Of a stretch of 64,000 nucleotides of DNA, positions 6,751 through 16,602 are shown one piece after another (position 1 is the first letter of the stretch; every line of letters begins with the position of its first letter). Source of the DNA: Desulfocarbo indianensis (GTDB lineage Bacteria; Desulfobacterota; Desulfarculia; Desulfarculales; Desulfarculaceae). The stretch spans positions 62,001 through 126,000 of the forward strand of contig LBMP01000006.1 of NCBI GenBank assembly GCA_001184205.1, written 5' to 3'. A program made the position numbers and the translations under genes. The notes beneath the pieces are model-generated. The model worked only from the letters and a program-made list of their open reading frames with translations, did not search any database and was not told the DNA's origin.

Positions 6751-8688
6751 ATGAGTATGCTCATCGGGGTATTTATTTTCGGCGCGCAGGGCTGGGCGGC
6801 TGAAAACGCCCAAAACAAAAATGGAGAGGCGCAGCTTCCGGATGTTTCCGTTACGGCCAACCGAATAGAAAAGGAGCAATTGGATACCGCGGCCTTTGTG
6901 GATGTCATAGACAAAGCGGACATGGAAAGGTTGGGCGGTTTTAGCGCTTACGAAATATTAAAAAGAAACGGCGGCCTCAACTTCACTTCACACATGCCGT
7001 TTGGACTGCACATGGGCGACATGAGCAGCTCCATCGGTTTCCGCGGACTCAAGAACGGTGAGTTGGTCCTATTGAACGGGCTTTCCGTCATGGACCCCAG
7101 CTATGGCTATTATGACATAGACATGATCCCAGCCACCTTTTTGGAGCGCATCGAGGTTGTGGACGGCGCAGCCTCCACCCTCTACGGCTCCCAAGCCATG
7201 ACCGGCGTAATCAACATGCAGCTCGTCTCTCCGGGGCCGCAAATGATTGCGGGCGAGGCGCTTGGCGGCAGCCACTCCTCGTTCAGGGGGTCAGGAGTGT
7301 ACCGTAATGAATATTTCGTGGCGGGAGTCGCTTATAACCGCGCGGACAAGCTGACCGACCTGCGCAAATACTACTCGGCCAATGCCCCTTACAACACTAG
7401 CGTGCTGGCCCACGACAAGGCGGCGGCCATGTTCGGCGTGCAGCCTTGGAAGCCATTGACCATAAACTATATGTTCAATTACCTGAAAAGCGGCTGGAAC
7501 AGGAACTATTACATGTCGCCCACCAGCAGCTACGAGGTCGATGAGAAAAGCTATAGGCACTACATCCTGGCCACCTACAAAAAAGGCAATTTCAAGGCGT
7601 CGCCGTATTTCTTCTATAATAATTTCAAAAAGGACTACACCTACGCCGCCACGGGCAAACCTAACCAGTTCAGCGAAAAGAAAAACTTCACCACCGGATT
7701 CGATGTGCAGAACCACAATCAGTTCGGTAATTTCCGGCTGCTTTACGGCGCGACCTATATGTATGAAAAGCAAGATGAGGACAACGAATCGGTGAGCGGC
7801 TCATCCTCCAAGGGATACAGCATAAGCCACACCATCTTGGATAACCACCGATCGCAAGGCTCTCTTTTTGCCCAGGGAGAATATAACGTAACTCAGAAAC
7901 TGTCATTTACCGCCGGCGCCCGGCTGGCCGCGGTTTGGCCCGACCAGGCGGAAAATGATGATATGTACGAAGTCGTTCCCCAGATCCAAGAGCTTTACCG
8001 CGTAAACCAAAACAACTCCATATATGCCAACGTGGGCCGGGGGTTCAAGGCGCCGACTTTTGGCCATCTCTATATTGATCGCGACAGGTACGCGCCGAAT
8101 CCGGATTTGGAGCCGGAACACGGCTGGACCTATGAGGTGGGCTGGAAAACGGAACAAAACCGCGTCTCAGCCACCGTCGCCGCTTTTTACATGGACTTTG
8201 ACGACAAGCTTTCGTCGAAGTGGCAACCTGATTTGCAGGCCTATCAATATGTGAACATGGATAAATTTTCCAGCGTCGGCGTGCAGGTCAAAACAAGACT
8301 TAACTTCACCGACAGCCTTTCCCTGCACCTGAATGGCTATGCCGCCGATCCCAAGGAAGAGAGCGGCGGGGTGGAATCCCAGGCCGGGGCGAAATACCAG
8401 ATATCCCCTGGGCTGTTTTATGATGGCGGCCTTTTCAGCGCCGGAGTCTACGCCGAGTTCGCGGTGGACCGGGAGCGCGGCCTGCCGGACTACACCAACG
8501 TGCATCTCAATGCGGGCTATATGATCACCAAATGGATGAAGATCAAGCTGCAGGTAGACAATCTCCTGGATGATAAGGACCAAGTCATTTATGGAAATAT
8601 GACACCCGGCAATCCAACCATATACGCAACCTATGACCCCGGTCTTTGGATAATGGGCGGCGTGGAAATCTACTTTGATCTCATATGA
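6751..8688 (+). CDS. TonB-dependent outer-membrane receptor, BtuB-like, B12-riboswitch controlled
   Basis: About 645 aa. A signal sequence ends GAQGWA before AENAQN. The TonB box region/plug domain follows (LPDVSVTANRI ... IGFRGLKNGELVLLNGL ... LERIEVVDGAASTLYGSQAMTGVIN) and then a 22-strand-type barrel. It would import corrinoids or related chelates into the periplasm, as inferred from the upstream B12 riboswitch and the cobN-btuFCD genes downstream. The start is uncertain. The ATG at 6751 lacks a Shine-Dalgarno and a basic n-region, whereas AAGGAG at about 6710 sits 6 nt before an in-frame ACG at 6721 that would give a better signal peptide (MRTRAIRFF...). A GTG at 6583 overlaps the terminator and is rejected. 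The last residue is Ile, not the usual Phe/Trp of outer-membrane proteins. Confidence 0.85.
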   Translation: MSMLIGVFIFGAQGWAAENAQNKNGEAQLPDVSVTANRIEKEQLDTAAFVDVIDKADMERLGGFSAYEILKRNGGLNFTSHMPFGLHMGDMSSSIGFRGLKNGELVLLNGLSVMDPSYGYYDIDMIPATFLERIEVVDGAASTLYGSQAMTGVINMQLVSPGPQMIAGEALGGSHSSFRGSGVYRNEYFVAGVAYNRADKLTDLRKYYSANAPYNTSVLAHDKAAAMFGVQPWKPLTINYMFNYLKSGWNRNYYMSPTSSYEVDEKSYRHYILATYKKGNFKASPYFFYNNFKKDYTYAATGKPNQFSEKKNFTTGFDVQNHNQFGNFRLLYGATYMYEKQDEDNESVSGSSSKGYSISHTILDNHRSQGSLFAQGEYNVTQKLSFTAGARLAAVWPDQAENDDMYEVVPQIQELYRVNQNNSIYANVGRGFKAPTFGHLYIDRDRYAPNPDLEPEHGWTYEVGWKTEQNRVSATVAAFYMDFDDKLSSKWQPDLQAYQYVNMDKFSSVGVQVKTRLNFTDSLSLHLNGYAADPKEESGGVESQAGAKYQISPGLFYDGGLFSAGVYAEFAVDRERGLPDYTNVHLNAGYMITKWMKIKLQVDNLLDDKDQVIYGNMTPGNPTIYATYDPGLWIMGGVEIYFDLI

Positions 8689-8811
8689 TCGATAGATAAA
8701 AAGTAAGTTACTTCCCGGTTTGACCAAGCAACATTGAGGAAGGCGGTCATTGGCGGATAAGGTGGCCGTCTTCCTCTTTGCGCCAGTTCCCATTAACGGA
8801 AAGAACGGAAC

Positions 8812-11800
8812 ATGACCCAGTTAAAGGTGTTTGTGTTTAGTGCCAATGGTTCTGGCTTGGCCAACCTGGGAAACGCCTATCAAAGGTTGCTAAAAACCCG
8901 TCCGGATTTATTGAGCGTTATCGCGTTCAGCGAGTTGGATTTGTCGAATGAAAAAAAGGCTGAAAACATATTGCAGCAGGTCGCCCGCGCGGAAAACGCC
9001 GTCTTGATATTCAGGCTCCACGGGGGAAAGACTTCTTGTTCACGCTTTGATGAGTTAATGGACGCTAACCAGGGCGGCAGGGTTTTCATAGACCCGCAAT
9101 TTGGGGATGAATCCGATCTGATCAAAAAACACTGCCCAGAATGCGATACTCCGGAATTTCTGCAAATCCTGCAATACCTTCAGTGCGACGGCGAAGATAA
9201 TTGGTTCAATTTGCTCAAGCTCCTTGCCGAATTGCCCGCGGACCCGCCCAGGGAGCGGCCCGAGGAAGCCCTTTACCATCCGCGCCTGGGAGCCGTGGAC
9301 AGCTTGCAGCAATATGTCGATGGACTAGGTCTCACGATGCGGGAGCTTGTAGAGGGCGACAAACCGGTCTTGGGCGGCTGGTTCCATCCGGTGCGGTGGC
9401 TTGATGGAGATCTGGAACATATTGACGGCCTAATCGAAGAAATTGAGCAGCAAGGTTGCATACCCTTGTTTTGTTTTTACCGGCGGGTCTCTTTGGCGGG
9501 CGGCAAATCCAAGAGCACTCAATGGGTTCTTGACAATTATTTCAAAAAAGACGGGAAGACCATCATAGATGTTTTTCTGAACCTGATGCACTTTTCCTTG
9601 AGTTTGCTGCGATCGCAGGAAACGCACCTTCCGGGCTATTTGCAAGTGCCCAGGCTGCAGGCGGTGGAATTGTTCGCGGACCATGAGCATTGGTCCCAGA
9701 CCTTTCAAGCCGTGAGCCCTTTGGATGTTTGCGCGTCTTATGCCTTGCCCGAGTTTGACGGCAATCTGCTCACCGTGCCCATTGCAACCCGCGAGTCCAA
9801 TCAGCGCGACCCGTACACTGGCGCGGTTCTGCAACGGCATTCGCCCTTGCCCGAGCGCATCGCCAAGGTCGTGCGCATGGCCAGGAATTGGGCCGCCCTG
9901 GGCCGCAAGCCCAACCGCCAGAAAAAGGTGGCCGTCGTTTTTCACAATTATCCGCCCAGCAACCAAAACATAGGCAATGCCATCGGCCTTGATTCCTTCG
10001 CCAGCGTGGCGCAAATCATCCGCCGCCTGAAACAAGAAGGCTATGTTGTTGACCGAACCTACGATGACCCCCAGGAGTTGGCCGATGAAATAGTGGGCGG
10101 CTTGACTTCTGACCGGCAATGGCTCACGCCGGAAGCGATGGCGGCGCGCGCAACCGATAATGCAGGCAGGGAACGCACGGAAGCCTGGACCGAAGAATTG
10201 CCCGCCCGCAACCAGGAGCACATGCGCAAGGATTGGGGGCCGGCGCCTGGCGAGCTTTTCGTGCATGACGCCAAGGTGATGATCAACGGGCTGGTCAACG
10301 GCAACGTTTATGTCGGCATGCAGCCTCCTAGGGGATATATCGAGCAGCCCGAGAAGAGCCACGACCCATTCATGTCCCCCAGCCATCACTACCTTTATTA
10401 CTATCGCTGGCTGCGGGATGTATTCATGGCCGACGCGGTGATGCACATCGGTTGCCATGGCTCTCTGGAGTGGCTGCCGGGAAACAGCGTGGCCCTGAGC
10501 CAATACTGTTACCCGGACCTGGCCATCATGGAGCTGCCCAACATATATCCATACATCATCAACAATCCCAGCGAAGGCACCCAGACCAAACGGCGATCCT
10601 TTTCCTGCCTTATCGACCATCTCATTCCGGTGATGACCAATGCCGGGATTCACGAGGCCCTGCAGGACATCGATTTAAAAATCCAGGAATACTTCCAGGT
10701 TGAGGCCATGAATCCCAAGGCGCTGCCAGTGGCCCGCCAGCAGCTTTGGGACCTGGTCCACAAGGCCAATCTGGACCAAGACCTGCAAATAAGCAGGGAT
10801 CAGGCCATGGCGGATTTTGATGGATTTCTGGAAAAGCTGCATGGCTACCTTTCCGAAATGGCCGACACCTACATCGCCCACGGGCTTCACACGCTGGGGC
10901 AGGCTCCCCAAGGCGAGGGCTTGGTTGAATTGGCCACCCAACTTCTGAGATTGAGGGTCAACGACATTCCATCCTTGCGGGAGGCGGTGTCTTGCCATTG
11001 GGGGTTGGACTACGATGGAATGCTGGCAAAGCGCGGAGCCAAATGCAGCCATCCAAAATTCGCGACCAACGCCCAGGCCATTGAGGCGGTCCATGAGCAA
11101 TGCCTGGACTTGGTGCGTAGACGCATAAATAGCCAGGCAATACCCAGCGAAGATGTCAGCCCCCAAATAGAGCGGGCGCTGGATTACCTGGCGGTGGAGG
11201 TGTTGCCGCGCCTGGAAAAAACCAGCGATGAAATGGAATCCATCGTGCGCGCCCTGTCCGGTCGATACATCCCGCCCGGCGGCAGCGGCAACCCCACCCG
11301 GGGGCAATTGGAGATACTGCCCACCGGTCGCAATTTCTACACCGTGGACCCGGAAAAAGTGCCGACGCGGGCGGCTTGGGAAACCGGCGTGGCCATGGCT
11401 GAAAAACTCCAGGAGCGCTATCAGGATGAAACCGGCGGGCCCGTGGACACCATGGGCATGGTTATCTGGTGCGTCAACACCATGCGCAATCAGGGGGAGG
11501 ACATAGCCCAAGCCTTTTACCTCATGGGCATCGAGCCGGTTTGGGACCCCAACAACGGCAAGGTGGTCGGTGTGCGGGCGGTGCCCCTGGAAAAGATGAA
11601 AAAACCCCGGGTGGATATCACCTTTAGGGTTTCGGGATGCTTTCGGGACACCTTTCCCAACGTAGCCGAGATGATGGACCGGGCGGTGATGATGATCGCG
11701 GCCCTGCAAGAGCCTCACAATAAAAACTACCTCAGGCAAAACGTGCAGCGGGAAATGGCCGAGTTTAAAAGGGAGGGCATGTCCGAGGAAGAGGCCTTCA

Positions 11801-12242
11801 GGGAGGCCTCGTACCGGGTCTTCAGCTGTAAGCCCGGTACTTACGGGGCCGGGGTCTGCAAGGCCATCGACGCCAAGGCCTGGAAGACCCGCGATGATTT
11901 GGGAGAGGTCTTTGTCACCTTTCATCCATGCGCGCCCATGGCTTCAAAGGGGCGGGCGACCTTTCGCGCAGCGTTGATCTGGCCTTTCACTGGGATGCCA
12001 CCAGCATGGTGATCGATGACTGGATGTATGAGGAACTGGCCAACAGGTTCGCCTTTGATCGCGACATGCAACAGTGGCTGATGGAAGTGAATCCCTACGC
12101 CCTGCACAACATAGCCGAGAGGCTGTTGGAGGCCGTCAACCGGGACATGTGGCAGACGGACCCGGAGACCCGGCAAAAACTGTAGGCCCTCTTCCTGGAA
12201 ACCGAAGGCGCTATCAAGGATTCGGTGGACGAGGGGCGCTAA
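8812..12242 (+). pseudogene. cobN: CobN-type cobaltochelatase large subunit, disrupted
   Basis: Frame 1 encodes about 1040 residues of CobN/ChlH (for example the family core MHIGCHGSLEWLPGNSVALS, NIYPYIINNPSEGTQ and YIPPGGSGNPTRG). At about 11925-11935, after GEVFVT, the frame breaks. Homology resumes in another frame at 11928 with MRAHGFKGAGDLSRSVDLAF and runs to DPETRQKL, an in-frame TAG (12183-12185), then ALFLETEGAIKDSVDEGR and TAA at 12240. In intact CobN roughly 100 residues lie between the two joined segments, so a deletion plus frameshift has removed part of the C-terminal domain. CobN inserts Co into the corrin ring with ChlI/ChlD-type partners, which are present on the opposite strand. 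As read, the product would lack its C-terminus. Confidence 0.85.
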
Positions 12243-12275
12243 CCACACCGGGCAGGCACTGAGCGGGGCAAGCGG

Positions 12276-13300
12276 ATGAGAAACCTTTCGCCGACTTTCG
12301 CGGGATGCGCGCTACTGAGCATATTGCTCGGTCTGATTCTCATGGGAGCCAGTCCGGCCCGGCCAAAAGCGAGCCAGGACGGCGTCCCCAAACCTCAAAC
12401 CATGAAATCCTGGACCGACGATCTGGGACGCACCCGCCAGGTGCGCTGGCCGCCCCGTAAAATCGTGGTCATCGGCGGGTCGCGCTCGTGCGTGGAAATG
12501 GTCTGCGCTTTGGGCAAGGTGGACATGATCATGGCCAGGGCGGAATAGAGCATCTGGCCGCCGGCTTTGATGAAAGTCCCCCATATAGGAAGGCATCCCC
12601 ATATCAACTTGGAACTTTTCAGTTTCAGCAGCACATCGATCGAATGGAGGCCATGGGATTGCCGGTGTTGGTATCGGAACCAAGGGAGCTGGCGGACATT
12701 CCCAAGTCGATCCGTGAAATGGGTTCGCTGCTGGATTGCCCCGGCAGGGCGGAGGCGCTTACCGCCTATGTAGACCGATTCCTGAACCTGCTGGATAGGC
12801 GACTCAAAGGCTTGCAGCAGGATGAGCGGCCCAGGGTGTTCATGGGGCGGGGCCACCAGATATATTATCCCTCCTTTTCCAAGGGGCAGCGCTGCGTGGT
12901 GGAATGGGCCGGCGGGCGCAACATCGCCAACCAGCTTCATTCAAGGATTCATCCCCTGACGCCCGAATGGCTGGTGGAGCAAAAACCGGACTTTTTGGTG
13001 CTCACGCCCAACCGGCGGATGTGGGGCTTCCGGGTCCCCAGCAAAAAGGAGATGCAATACTGTTGGGACGAGGTGTTTCACCGGCCGGGGGTGAGCATCT
13101 TGCACCCATCCCAACAAGACAGGGTGCAACTCATGGATGCCCGGCTCGGTTGGGGCCTGAGATCCTTTATCGGGGCGCTGTATCTGGCCAAAAAATTCCA
13201 CCCAAATCTCTTCAGCGATATCGATCCCGCCGAGGTTCACCGGGACTTTCTCCAGCGGTTTTTCAAACTGGAACTGCAAGGGGCTTACGTATACCCATGA
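12276..13300 (+). pseudogene. BtuF-like periplasmic corrinoid/metal-chelate binding protein, disrupted
   Basis: The gene starts with a signal peptide (MRNLSPTFAGCALLSILLG...) and the SBP_bac_8/BtuF motif KIVVIGGSRSCVEMVCALG. The frame then hits TAG at 12546-12548 inside MIMARAE-(stop)-SIWPPAL. Homology continues in the same frame to NLELF (about 12620) and then in another frame from QQHIDRMEAMGLPVL to the TGA at 13298-13300 (ends AYVYP). A nonsense change plus a small frameshifting deletion thus inactivate it. It would have delivered the ligand to BtuC, whose ATG overlaps this gene's stop (ATGA). Sequencing error could explain one lesion but hardly both. Confidence 0.8.
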
Positions 13301-14358
13301 TCGTTCCAGAGGAGAATCACAACAGCCTCGGCGCTCCGGCGGCCGCCAAACTCTTGACCTTGTTGGGGCTGGGACTAGCCCTGGTGCTGCTGGCGCTTAT
13401 CGCCTCATCCATGGGCATGGCCGACGTGGGGCCCAAAACCGTGGCCATGTGCCTGGCCGGCCTTGCCTGGCCTGACTGCATGCCGCCCGCCGATATCGCC
13501 AGGCTGGTGTTTGATCTGCGCCTGCCCCGCGTTTGGCTGGCCGTGGCGGCCGGCATGGGGCTGGCAATGAGCGGCGTGGCGGTGCAGGGGGTTCTGATGA
13601 ATCCCCTGGTCAGCCCGTTTATCCTGGGGGTTGCCCCGGGCGCCGCTTTTGGCGCGGCCTTGGCCATGGTGTTGGGCATCGATCTGGCCGGCTTCGGCCA
13701 TTATCTGGTGGTGGGCAACGCCTTTGTCACCGCCACCCTGGCTATGTTGTTGGCCTACGGCATTGCCCATGTAAAACGATCCTCCCGCGAAACCATAATC
13801 CTGGCGGGCATAGCGATCGGCTATATTTTTTCGGCCCTGGTTTCCGTCCTGAAATACATCTCGAACGAGGACGCGCTGCACAACCTGGTCTTTTGGCTGA
13901 TGGGCAGTCTGTGGGGGGCCTCCATCGGCAGCGTGGCCTTTATCCTGCCCCTCTTGCTGGTTTGCCTCACGGCCCTGCTTTACCTCTCCTGGGACCTCAA
14001 CATCATGAGCGCGGGGGACGAGGTGGCCACCAGCCTGGGAGTAAGGGTGAAAGCCGTGCGCCTTGCCGTGCTGCTGCTGAGCACCCTTACCACCGCGGCG
14101 GTGATTTCCTTCACGGGCACCATCGGTTTCGTGGGCCTGGTGGCCCCGCACATGGCCAGGATGATGGTGGGGGCGGACCATCGCTGGCTATTCCCGGCGG
14201 CCACCCTGCTCGGAGGCCTGTTGCTGCTCGGGGCCGACACCTTGGGGCGGGTGGCGCTCTGGCCGGTGGAGGTGCCGGTGGGCATCACCACCGCCCTTTT
14301 GGGCGGCCCGTTTTTTGTTCGCTTGCTGTGGCGCAGAAATCGGGATTGGTGGCAATGA
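13297..14358 (+). CDS. btuC: BtuC-type ABC transporter permease (FecCD family)
   Basis: 353 aa with about 9-10 hydrophobic membrane segments and the FecCD/BtuC family motifs: RLPRVWLAVAAGMGLAMSGVAVQG, NPLVSPFILGVAPGAAFGA, and GTIGFVGLVAPHMARMMVG near the ATPase-coupling region. It forms the inner-membrane channel for corrinoid or siderophore import. Its ATG overlaps the stop of the binding-protein gene, and its own TGA overlaps the ATG of btuD, so the three form one coupled operon. It is intact, but both partners are broken in this window, so the transporter is unlikely to work as read. Confidence 0.9.
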   Translation: MIVPEENHNSLGAPAAAKLLTLLGLGLALVLLALIASSMGMADVGPKTVAMCLAGLAWPDCMPPADIARLVFDLRLPRVWLAVAAGMGLAMSGVAVQGVLMNPLVSPFILGVAPGAAFGAALAMVLGIDLAGFGHYLVVGNAFVTATLAMLLAYGIAHVKRSSRETIILAGIAIGYIFSALVSVLKYISNEDALHNLVFWLMGSLWGASIGSVAFILPLLLVCLTALLYLSWDLNIMSAGDEVATSLGVRVKAVRLAVLLLSTLTTAAVISFTGTIGFVGLVAPHMARMMVGADHRWLFPAATLLGGLLLLGADTLGRVALWPVEVPVGITTALLGGPFFVRLLWRRNRDWWQ

Positions 14359-15019
14359 CCCTGACAGTTCGCGAATTGAGTTTTTCCTACAAGGACCGCG
14401 TGGTGTTGCATGACCTGGGCCTGCAGGTGATGCCGGGCTCCCTGGTCTGCCTGGTGGGGCCCAACGGTTCGGGAAAAAGCACCTTGTTGCGTTGTTTGGA
14501 CCGCATCCTGTGGCCCAGCCGCGGCGATATCCTGGTGGGGGGCGCCAGCATAAAAAGTTTGCGTCCCCGTGAGCTTGCCCGCCGCATTTGCTATATGCCC
14601 CAAAACCACCCCCTGAATTTTCCCCTGACCGTGGTCGAGGTGGTAACGATGGGCCGGAGACCTCATTTGCATTTCAGGCCAAGCGACTCTGACCGCCAGG
14701 CGGTGCTGTGGGCCTTGTCCATGCTCGGACTCAGCGGTTTGGCAAGGCGTTATTTTGACGAGTTGAGCGGGGGGGGGGGGGACAAAAAGCGCTTTTAGCC
14801 AGAGTCCTGGCCCAGGAAGCGCCCATCATGCTTCTGGACGAACCCACCAGCAATTTGGACATGCATTATCGGCTGGAAGTGCTGGAATTGCTGCACCGCC
14901 TGAAGCAGGTGAATCGGTTGGCCATCGTCATCGCCATCCACGACCTGAACATGGCCGCCCGCTTTGCCGACGAATTGATAATGCTGGATCAAGGGCGCAT
15001 AATTGCCCAGGGGCCGCCC
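14355..15019 (+). pseudogene. btuD: BtuD-type ABC ATPase, frameshifted and truncated
   Basis: From ATG 14355 the frame has Walker A GPNGSGKST and Q-loop YMPQNH, and reaches ELSGG, where a run of 13 G (14769-14781) throws it into a stop (GGGGDKKRF). The next frame continues perfectly: GQKALLARVLAQEAPIMLLDEPTSNLD with Walker B, then the H-loop VIAIHDLNMAA, up to LDQGRIIAQGPP at about 15019. Eleven or fourteen G would restore the frame. After 15019 the normal C-terminus is missing, and the DNA becomes the antisense of a radical SAM gene. A homopolymer sequencing error could cause the first defect but not the second. Confidence 0.85.
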
Positions 15020-15567
15020 GGCCCTGCGCTGCCAGGCAATACGGCCGATATTCCTTTGGGTCGCGGCCCAGGGTCTGCTCCACTTCGCGCACTTTAAGCG
15101 GAGGGAAGCGACGCTGGTTGACAAAGGCCAAGGCGGTAAGCATGTCGGGGAGCATGTCCGCAATTTGCCCGGCGGTGGGTTGCAGTTGGGCCTCGCCCGC
15201 GCGATAGATCGTTGACGCGCGGCGGGCCGTCCAGGGAGAGTCCCAACCCCACGCCATGCTCCGCCAAAAAATTCAGCTTGGGCGCATCAAGCAGCAGCCC
15301 GTTGGTTTGCAGGGCAAAACGATAACGCCCGCCATATTTTTTCAGCAAAAACCGAATCAGGTCGAAATTCAGCAGGGGCTCGCCACCGGCCAGCTCCACC
15401 AGAGTCCTGCCCGGAGCCCGGTCCAGCAACTCCAGGGCCTCGCTGGCGACTTCCTCTGTCATATGGACGCCGCGGCCATGGGCCGCGGCATAGCAATATA
15501 AACAGGCCAGGTTGCAGCGGTTGGTGACCATCAACACCAGAAACCGTATGTCTGGCGAGGATGGCAA
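15020..15567 (-). pseudogene. Radical SAM protein, frameshifted and cut at its 3' end
   Basis: A TTG at 15567, directly after the chlI stop, opens a frame with RFLVLMVTNRCNLACLYCYA (CxxxCxxC cluster motif), LVELAGGEPLLNF and LSLDGPPRVND. At about 15190-15215 the frame shifts, and homology continues as LQPTAGQIADMLPDMLTALA ... PLKVREVEQTL ... YRPYCLAAQGRA, where it ends against the btuD remnant. The C-terminal cluster region is lost. It lay downstream of chlI in the B12-riboswitch operon, so a role with corrinoid or cobalt metabolism is possible, but the subfamily is not recognisable. Confidence 0.75.
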
Positions 15568-16602
15568 TCAAGCCAATCCAAGGGGAGCAGCCTTTTGCAC
15601 TATTTGCTCAAATGGCTGGCGGCGCATGCGGTGGGGCAGGGCCAGGGTGGCGGCCCGTTCCACGTCCTTACGATTGACCGCGTCCCGCTGCTGCCAGGCG
15701 GCCAGGGTCTTGGCCGTCTTCAGGCATATTATGTCGGCGCGATGGCCGTCCACTCCTGCCTGCAGGCACATTTCGGCGATGCGCAGTTTGAGTTCATGCT
15801 CGATCCGCACCTTGGGCAACAACTCCCTGGCCTGGCTGATCTGCTCGGTTATGTCCTTTGAATCATCCATCCATAACGATCCAAAAGTTTGCGGGTCTTC
15901 ATCAAAGGAAGCGCGCCGATCCATGACCAGCACCCGATCCTCGGCCTCGCGGACTCCCTCGACCTGCACGCACAGTCCAAAACGGTCCAAAAGTTGGGGG
16001 CGCAGCTCCCCTTCCTCGGGGTTCATGGTGCCCACCAGGGTGAAACGGGCCGGGTGGCTGAAGGAAACGCCCTCGCGTTCCACGGTGTTGATCCCCATGG
16101 CCGCGGAATCCAGCAATACGTCCACCACGTGGTCATCCAGGAGATTGACCTCGTCCACATATAAAATGCCGCGGTGAGCCGAGGCCAAGATGCCCGGCTC
16201 AAAGTACTTCTCACCCTCTTTCAACGCCCGCTCCAGATCCATGGAGCCCACCACGCGGTCTTCGGTGGCCCCCACGGGCAGCTCCACCACCCGCACCTTG
16301 CGCTCTTCCATGGGCGGCGGCTCTCCGGCCATGACCATTGCGCGGCAGGAGGCGCGGGGACAGTCGCGGCAGGTATGGCCGCCGGTTTCCGCCGGATCGA
16401 GCTGAAAAGGACACTTGGCTGCGACCTGAATCATGGGCAGTATCGCGGCCAGGGCCCGGGCGGCGGTTGATTTTCCGGTGCCTTTTTCGCCGCGAATGAG
16501 CACCCCGGAAAGGCCGGGACTGACTACGTTGAGGATCAGGGCCAGCTTCATATCGTCTTGGCCCACAATGGCGGTAAAGGGATAAACGGTTTGAGGGGAC
16601 AC
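15568..16602 (-). CDS. ChlI/BchI-type chelatase AAA+ ATPase
   Basis: 344 aa. The GTG start at 16602 has AAAAGGAG 7-8 nt upstream and overlaps the stop of the preceding chlID-type gene (TAGTG). Motifs are Walker [10 protein letters not shown] (38-46), a four-cysteine insert (C64, C78, C81, C86), Walker B ILYVDEVN (146-153), [17 protein letters not shown] and the sensor regions. This is the I subunit of Mg/Co chelatases, which powers metal insertion by CobN/ChlH. Under a B12 riboswitch and opposite cobN, a cobaltochelatase role is most likely. It appears intact. The hydrolytic partner cobN in the window is broken, so it may serve another CobN copy. Confidence 0.9.
   Translation of the reverse strand: MSPQTVYPFTAIVGQDDMKLALILNVVSPGLSGVLIRGEKGTGKSTAARALAAILPMIQVAAKCPFQLDPAETGGHTCRDCPRASCRAMVMAGEPPPMEERKVRVVELPVGATEDRVVGSMDLERALKEGEKYFEPGILASAHRGILYVDEVNLLDDHVVDVLLDSAAMGINTVEREGVSFSHPARFTLVGTMNPEEGELRPQLLDRFGLCVQVEGVREAEDRVLVMDRRASFDEDPQTFGSLWMDDSKDITEQISQARELLPKVRIEHELKLRIAEMCLQAGVDGHRADIICLKTAKTLAAWQQRDAVNRKDVERAATLALPHRMRRQPFEQIVQKAAPLGLA

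Noticed and set aside
12904-13296. In-frame upstream extension of the btuC gene (484 residues in total)
   Set aside because: The extension is an out-of-frame reading of the btuF-like gene. The ATG at 13297, overlapping that gene's stop, gives a normal BtuC length.
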